Part shown: piece by piece, positions 58,151 through 64,000 of the stretch
How the letters are laid out: the number at the start of each line of letters is the position of its first letter
Position numbering within the stretch: the stretch's first letter is position 1
DNA from: Saturnia japonica
Taxonomy: Eukaryota; Arthropoda; Insecta; Lepidoptera; Saturniidae
Direction of reading: 5' to 3'
Assembly (NCBI GenBank): GCA_033032175.1
Contig: CM065323.1
Span: forward strand, 9,672,001 to 9,736,000
DNA length: 64,000 bases
Made by a program: the position numbers and the translations under genes
Notes under the pieces: model-generated
The model's database searches: none
Seen by the model: the letters and a program-made list of their open reading frames with translations, nothing else
What the model was told of the DNA's origin: nothing

Positions 58151-61100
58151 GTAATTAACGTTATTTTTATGTAAAAAAATATATATTGTATTATCTTTTA
58201 TGTATAATTGATTGCGAACAATTATGCGCTATACGGGGCTAATTCATATTGGAGGGCGTGTAACGCTAGTGATTTGCCAGACTCCAACCAACATAAAACT
58301 AAATTGGTTATATTCAAACCCGCTATGTATTTACATAAATTTTGATATTAATTTTGCCAGTCAACCTCACAGAACATAAAAGCAAATATAATTATTATTT
58401 TTAAATGTTAATAAGGAGATCAACATTTTTTTAATGATTAATAATTCGCTTCCTATCAACATCCAGTTAGCCAACTCTAGGAATTCTTTCAAGTATTCGC
58501 TACATAGGTTCTTACTTGGAGCAGGTGAATATATGCTAGATTTTGTTTACTAAACAATATGTACACCCTGCATACTTTATAAAGTACTATAACTATATTA
58601 TAAAGCACGAGAGGTTATATTTGTTTGTTTGAATGCACTTATAAGGAGGGCTGATCATAAGGAGTGAAGAAGTAACCGTGTACGTCCAGCAGCGATAGGC
58701 TACACGGGTGGATTAATAGCGATGCGGTAGAGTTAGTCGAATAAATTTATTACGGATGAGATCGGGGACACAACTAGTTCAGATATAAAACATTCAGACA
58801 TCAGTAAACGTGAATTTAAAAGTACAAAGGTAAGGAAAACAATCAAGACCGGCATTGAGATCCGCTATTAAGTACAGGGCACAAACGTATCTGAGAGCTG
58901 AGAGCCAGTAATGGCGTGCACTTCAAACAGTAGGGAACTCAAAGAAATCATTATTCCGCGAGCTTCCTCGCGCAACCTCTTCGGAACCTAGTGTTGAATG
59001 TTGAATATATTATACAAATTATCGATGAAATGAAAATAAATTGTAAGGAAAGCACTTCACTTCATATTTACGTTGTTTTTTTTTTTGCGCTAAATTTAAC
59101 CTACACTATATTACGATTAAATGGTTTTTGAACGTCTGCGTCTATGTTCTGTCTTTCCCAATATACAATATCTCGACCACAGTATCTACACACCCTATCC
59201 CGATATTTTCCATCAAAACTCTTCTACAACCACAACGAATAAAAAAATAAATAAGAATTACGCATATCCATCGTTCGAAAACTGAGTATGGTATCGAGTT
59301 CATTTTTTTTATATAAAAAAAAAAAACAGTTTTACGTGTGAAACCGTGGTTCACAGTGATTAGTAATACTATTTAAAAGTGTTGTGGAAACAACCAATAA
59401 GCTATTAGTTATTGGTTTTAAAAAACATGTGTGCAGTTCACACGCAGTATACTTAGATAAAATCTTCAGAAAACATAAAAATATTCACAGCGATATATGT
59501 GAACAATATACCACGTTGGCTATAACGCCTTTTTCCAAGGCTTTGTAATACTGCGCCTACACACGTACAAAGAGGAGACTGAGCTAATAGAAAACACAGT
59601 ATAATGTATTTTATCTTGTTCTCCCGCGGGCTAAATCCTATAGATAAGTGGTATCTCTTTTTAGTTTCATGTAGTTGCAAATCACAACGTTGGTAAAGAA
59701 GTTTTAACTTCAACAACTTACATTTCGCAATTTGTAACAAAAGAAGGATTAAACATAAAATTGTAAGATTTATTATTATTTTCCACGTAATAAAAACTAA
59801 TATCAAATTATTAATTCTTACGATAATAAAAATACTTATAAAATATGCTTTATTATATATCAAATATAAAATTATCGATAAAAAAAAAATACATTTCTAA
59901 AGCAAGGTACGCTCTTCGCCGCGGGGTAACGAAGCTAATCTGTACTCAAGTGTCGACAATTTGAGGCGTAACAACAGAAAATAAGCAAGACTTAACCGCT
60001 CTATGTTAAACTTAATCCACTGTATAAATAGACCTTACAATTCTCTGTAATGATCGCACAGTATTACACAAACCCGGGTTTTGTTTGCGTTTATTTATAA
60101 GAGTATTGAATAGAAAATAATTGGAGAGTTAATAAGAGATGTTTATTTTAGTGATTATCCTTCAGATTGTAATTGAACGCCGTTAAAATCAGGGTTTGTA
60201 CACACTCCGCTAAGGAATTTCTATAGTGACATTTAATTGTAAAAGAAGCATGAGAATTTTTTTATAAAGAATAAGATTATTTAGTGTTGCATTGAACTTA
60301 ATAATATGTTATTAATAAGTGGGCTGGCAGATGTTGTACTGCCCTTTCCGGTAGTTAATGACTCGACTTCAGCGCCACCTATCTGATTATAGTTTTGAAC
60401 CATTTTCTCACTATAACAAATATATAATGTGAATATGAGTTTAATCGGACAAGTAGTTCAAAGTTACACGATCAATAACAAGATTTTTATTTATAAAAAA
60501 ATAAAGGTTAATCTTTTTAACACACGAATATTAGTTCAACTTGGAATATCTATTCTACAATTACTTAAATGGAAAATAAAGCAAGTAAGTGAAATGCAAA
60601 ACAAATAAAGAAAATAATAAGCTAAAATGCATGCAAAAATAAATCACTTTTAAAATCTATTAAATACACAACCGAAAACTGAGTTAGAAGCAAACGACAT
60701 GTGCACAATATTACCCGTTTCGTAGTAACATTTTTTACTCATAAATTAAATGTTGGATACGAAAACGAGTTTTTCATACGGCAGTAAGTTAAACTCCCGA
60801 CTTTCCTACGAAATTAAACACATAAATTACTTATTACACATACAGTATATGATACAATGTGCAGAAGTTAAAGCAGCAAAAGCCCTTTATTTTGAATATT
60901 AACACTATCACTGTAAATTACACAAAATTCTTTTTTTTTTTTTTTTGAGAAAACGCCCATTATTTACAACAGTAAGGAAAAGGATAATTTGCTTCTTTTT
61001 TATATAAGTATGGTGATGTGATGTTACTGTGCATGATGCACAGCAGAATTCAAAATCACTGGCGACCACGGATAGATCAGCAATCACCGTTGGCTTCTCT

Positions 61101-61973
61101 GCATAAATAGAAACTGTAAATACACCGGCCGATCCCGAGACACGAAGCATGCGAACCACTATATCGGGCAGTGCACCGTATGCATGATGGTCGCAATCTA
61201 GTCCAGCTGTACAGACCTTGTAGGATATATCACTATTACTTGCCAGTTTTGATGAGGTCAGGGTCAGGATACTTAGCTTCCACCAGATTCACAGTATTTA
61301 TCTTAATTTTATATCGGCAACGATGTTCATGCCGGTGCGCGTGCGAGAGAAGAGGCGGTTGGAATATGAAGGGGTTGGGTGGTGAAGAGAGCACCAAAAT
61401 GGTTGGCAACTGCGATTCACCAATCAAATCGGCCAGTGAACAATTTTAGAAGTTTTGGCGGGCTGGCCAAATGATGTTTTCTGATATTCAATTCAGGACT
61501 TTGTTATATAAATAAATTATTAAAAAAAGTAATTCTTAAATGTGTAAGAAATAAAAAGGTTACTGGCATATAAGGAAATAAGATCTAAAACTAGGCAACG
61601 AAAATAGTAGTTAATTATTTAATGAGGATTTATATAAGACACCAAATACATTTTCTCGACAACCGAACACAAAATTGTAAATGAAGAGCAACGTATAGTG
61701 TATTTATTAAAACGGATTTGAAACGAAAACATTTATTAGCTGCTTAAGTGAAATGACAACGTTTTGAATCAAAGCAATGCATTCCTTTACTAGAAATACT
61801 GTAACTTTATAAACATGTTCTAATAACTGATCAACAATATACACACAGTCATCTTACAATGAAGTCGGAGTAAACTCTATAATGTGATTGTACTACGTAT
61901 ATAGTTTAATATACTTTCAAGAAATTAAAAAGAAAATTAAAATAAGATAGTTTTAAGTATATTTTATAATACT

Positions 61974-62933
61974 ATGTACATTTACCGTGTTAATGAAATG
62001 ATGTTTGTGAACACGTTCAAGAAGGCAGTACTAAAATTCAGTGTATACTTGGTACTATTGATGTTTATCATTATAATATCAGTTATACCAAGTATTTTAA
62101 TTAAATATAAGCAGGATACATCGTATTGTCGAAATAGATTTACGACAGACTTAAAGTATATTTTATTTTGGAACCAGACGAAAAGATCAACAAGACTTGG
62201 ATATCAAATCAGACAAGAGTATGAAAATACACAAGGGCAGAGAATATTTATCAAACAAAATTGTCCATATATCAATTGTTATTTGACATATAATAAAGAT
62301 ATACTGCCCAGTGAAGAAGAATTTGATGCAGTAGTATTTAATGTGGACGATATTTCGCGAATGTATATTCAAGAAATAAATTTAACCAGATCCAACTTCC
62401 AAAAGTATATATTTAGATCTTATGAATCTTCAGAAAAATATCCAATATGCAATCCTGAATTTGATGGCTTTTTCAATTGGACCTGGACATACAAACTCGA
62501 TTCCGATATACCAGATCCGTTTTTTAACATTTTTGATGAAAACAATAAACTTGTTGGCCCAAACAAATCTATGCGTTGGGTACCTAAAATGAAACATGAC
62601 AGTCGTTTTAAAAACAAAATTAAAACAAAGGACAGAGCTGTTGCTTGGATCGTTGATAAATGTAAACTGAAAACAAAGTATCAACATTTTATTAAGGAAT
62701 TGAAAAATGAATTGAGAGGATATAATTATAGTTTGGACACGTACGGACCGTGTAGCAAAAATAAATGCCCAAGTGGTAAATTAATAAAATGCTATAAAAT
62801 GTTAGAGAAACGCTACTTCTTTCATGTAGTTCTTGAAGAATCGTTTGCGGAGGATTATGTCAGTGAGAAGATTTGTGAAAGCTTTAACGCATATTGTTGT
62901 TCCTATTGTCAGTGGGGGTGCTGATTATACCAA
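61974..62933 (+). CDS. Alpha-1,3-fucosyltransferase (GT10), first coding exon, frameshifted
   Basis: A type II Golgi glycosyltransferase that would transfer fucose from GDP-fucose to N-glycan or related GlcNAc. Residues 1-21 are a short basic tail and 22-43 a single membrane segment (FSVYLVLLMFIIIISVIPS). The N-terminal GT10 domain follows, with KYILFWNQ (61-68), FDAVVFNVDDI (117-127) and FNWTWTYKLDSDI (167-179), the family's FNWT-TYR-DSD motif. The C-terminal GDP-fucose domain begins near 219 (KDRAVAWIVDKC) and continues with LDTYGPC and LEESFAEDYVSEKI, the family's E-S-x-x-x-DYV-EK signature. After Glu302 one extra base in the run at 62877-62880 shifts the frame and the raw ORF stops at 62924; in the +1 frame the family sequence resumes (ALTHIVVPIVSGGADYT) to a donor, gtaatg, at 62934. 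This is either a pseudogene or a sequence error. It resembles insect FucT C/A paralogues; I cannot tell which. The upstream promoter was not identified. Confidence 0.85.
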
Positions 62934-63824
62934 GTAATGTATTAATTCTTTTTTAATGACTGGCTAAGATTCAACTTGGTACTATAACTTTTACATTGTA
63001 CTAAATTATTTAACTTTATTAACTTTTATATTTTTAAATGTTAATTCAAAAAACGTATGCAATTTAGGTACTTTCGTTCGTGACACAATATGGTCAAAGT
63101 CCTTCTAATAATGCAATTAATCGTCCTAAGATTTCCATGAATCGAATAATACTATGCTTTAACTAATGTTTCTAAGTAATAAATTTTGTCCACAAAAACT
63201 CTGCTAAGAAAATATATTACATAAAAATCCTATGGATTCATAAATACTGGAAACATATTGATATATATTTAGCCGATAAGTGTTTTTCTAAATCATTAAT
63301 GTTTCACTGAGTATGTTTTATCATGAGATTATCAAACGCAATGAACTCTATCGTTCAGAATAAAGCATTCCTCAAACGTTACGGGTGTCCTCATAATGTT
63401 CTCCTTCATTACCATATTGTTACAAATTAAGTTTAAATTAGTAAATGTATGAAAACTCCAAAAAACTATCAATTCACGGCTAAGCAATAAATGCAGTAGT
63501 GATATACCACCATTTTTTTAACCATTCGACCACCATATTATTAAGTTTTCACAAATGTGTTTTTTTTCCTCGCAACACTATATCTCTGTTAATTTTTCAT
63601 CAAAATAAGTAATTCAAACATAATTTTAAAGTTTACTTTCCCCGCTATTAACTAAACATAAACAAATATTTTAAAACTAATATTTTCGTTAAATTATAAG
63701 TTGAAAAATCTTTTTTATTAAGAATGCCATCTATCGATCCTAATAAAAATAGATTCAAGGCAACATCTTTTAACAACCTTTTTAACAGACATATGACTGA
63801 CTGACTGACATTTTGCTATTACAG
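62934..63824 (+). other. Intron of the fucosyltransferase gene
   Basis: 891 nt, AT-rich, with donor gtaatg and acceptor attacag. I see no repeat element or coding sequence in it. A short TGAC repeat (tgactgactgactgaca) lies just before the acceptor. Confidence 0.8.
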
Positions 63825-64000
63825 CTTCCTACCTCCAGGCTCATACATCAACTCACATACTTTTGATATGAAGAAACTTGGTGCGATCATCGACTACCTT
63901 ATCCGAAACCGGAATATGTACGAGCTGTTCTTCGATTGGAAAAATCATTACTACTACACAGCCAAACCTAAGTCTTACATTTGTGATTTATGCACTATCT
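63825..64000 (+). CDS. Alpha-1,3-fucosyltransferase, second exon (cut by window end)
   Basis: Acceptor ttgctattacag. The single base at 63825 completes an Asn codon with the previous exon, giving N-FLPPGSYINSHTFDMKKL and then GAIIDYLIRN. The GT10 family has '(N/R)F-PPGSYI' at this place, followed by the 'L---L-YL--N---Y--YF-W' helix, seen here as YELFFDWKNHYYY. The frame is open to the window end, where the Cys-containing tail (YICDLC) begins. The fit to exon 1 is excellent once its frameshift is allowed for. Confidence 0.88.

Larger units (their letters stand above)
56458..61973. other. Intergenic between repeats and the fucosyltransferase
   Basis: Contains family B and E fragments. 56640-56900 has an 85-codon frame (MFLAFYNLTRFYVMM...) without known motif. 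60908-61449 has two neighbouring minus-strand frames (INTVNLVEAKYPDPDLIKTG; then GLDCDHHAYGALPDIVV and on) that look protein-like but match nothing I know. 58640-58760 carries 'taggctacacgggtggatta'. I see no fucosyltransferase 5' exon or promoter. Confidence 0.4.

Noticed and set aside
59453..59863. 136-codon minus-strand frame with hydrophobic stretches
   Set aside because: Hydrophobicity follows from T/A-rich codons; no signal or domain pattern I can recognise.

Overview
The window is insect nuclear DNA, almost certainly lepidopteran. It is strongly AT-rich, genes are cut into small exons by introns of up to 9.5 kb, and the non-coding DNA is dense in repeat types I know from moth and butterfly genomes: RTE-type LINE tails, tRNA-derived SINEs, short repeats carrying a 'cccgcggcttcgct' motif, and a mariner remnant. 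Most of the longer open frames are chance or lie inside repeats. Real coding sequence totals roughly 2 kb of 64 kb.

Two genes are supported, both on the + strand. (1) A carbonic anhydrase-related protein of the CA10/CA11 type (insect CARP) was assembled by hand from ten exons between 11438 and 42268. Every junction has GT/AG borders and every phase agrees, giving 333 residues. The protein starts with a signal peptide and keeps only one of the three zinc-binding histidines, so it should be a secreted, non-catalytic member. A possible extra terminal exon lies at 52821-52901. (2) The 5' part of a GT10 alpha-1,3-fucosyltransferase runs from 61974 to the window end. Its first coding exon carries a +1 frameshift at about 62877-62880, and its second exon (63825-64000) is cut by the window edge.

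Layout: 1-11.4 kb is upstream repeat-rich DNA (hAT-type MITE, tRNA-derived SINE, foldback repeat, 54-bp minisatellite). 11.4-42.3 kb is the CARP gene, with introns full of LINE, SINE and MITE fragments, a 23-bp minisatellite in intron 4 and a very young 976-bp terminal-repeat element (TRIM-like) in intron 6. 42.3-61.9 kb is intergenic: AT-rich DNA, a decayed Jockey-type gag-only LINE copy on the minus strand (about 47.7-50.2 kb), a second tRNA-derived SINE copy, two GC-rich modules with YY1-like and ETS-like motifs, a GC-rich inverted-repeat element and a mariner transposase scrap. 61.97-64 kb is the fucosyltransferase.

I saw no rRNA, CRISPR array, operon or complete autonomous transposon, and no free-standing functional tRNA gene; tRNA-like sequence appears only as SINE heads. 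No clearly new protein system is present. The most unusual items are the young TRIM-like element with its 21-bp internal array, a short retroposon with an A-tail and target duplication, the gag-only LINE with similar sequence at both ends, the possible alternative CARP terminus and the fucosyltransferase frameshift. All repeat-family relations come from comparing copies within this window and from memory of family motifs; no database was searched.
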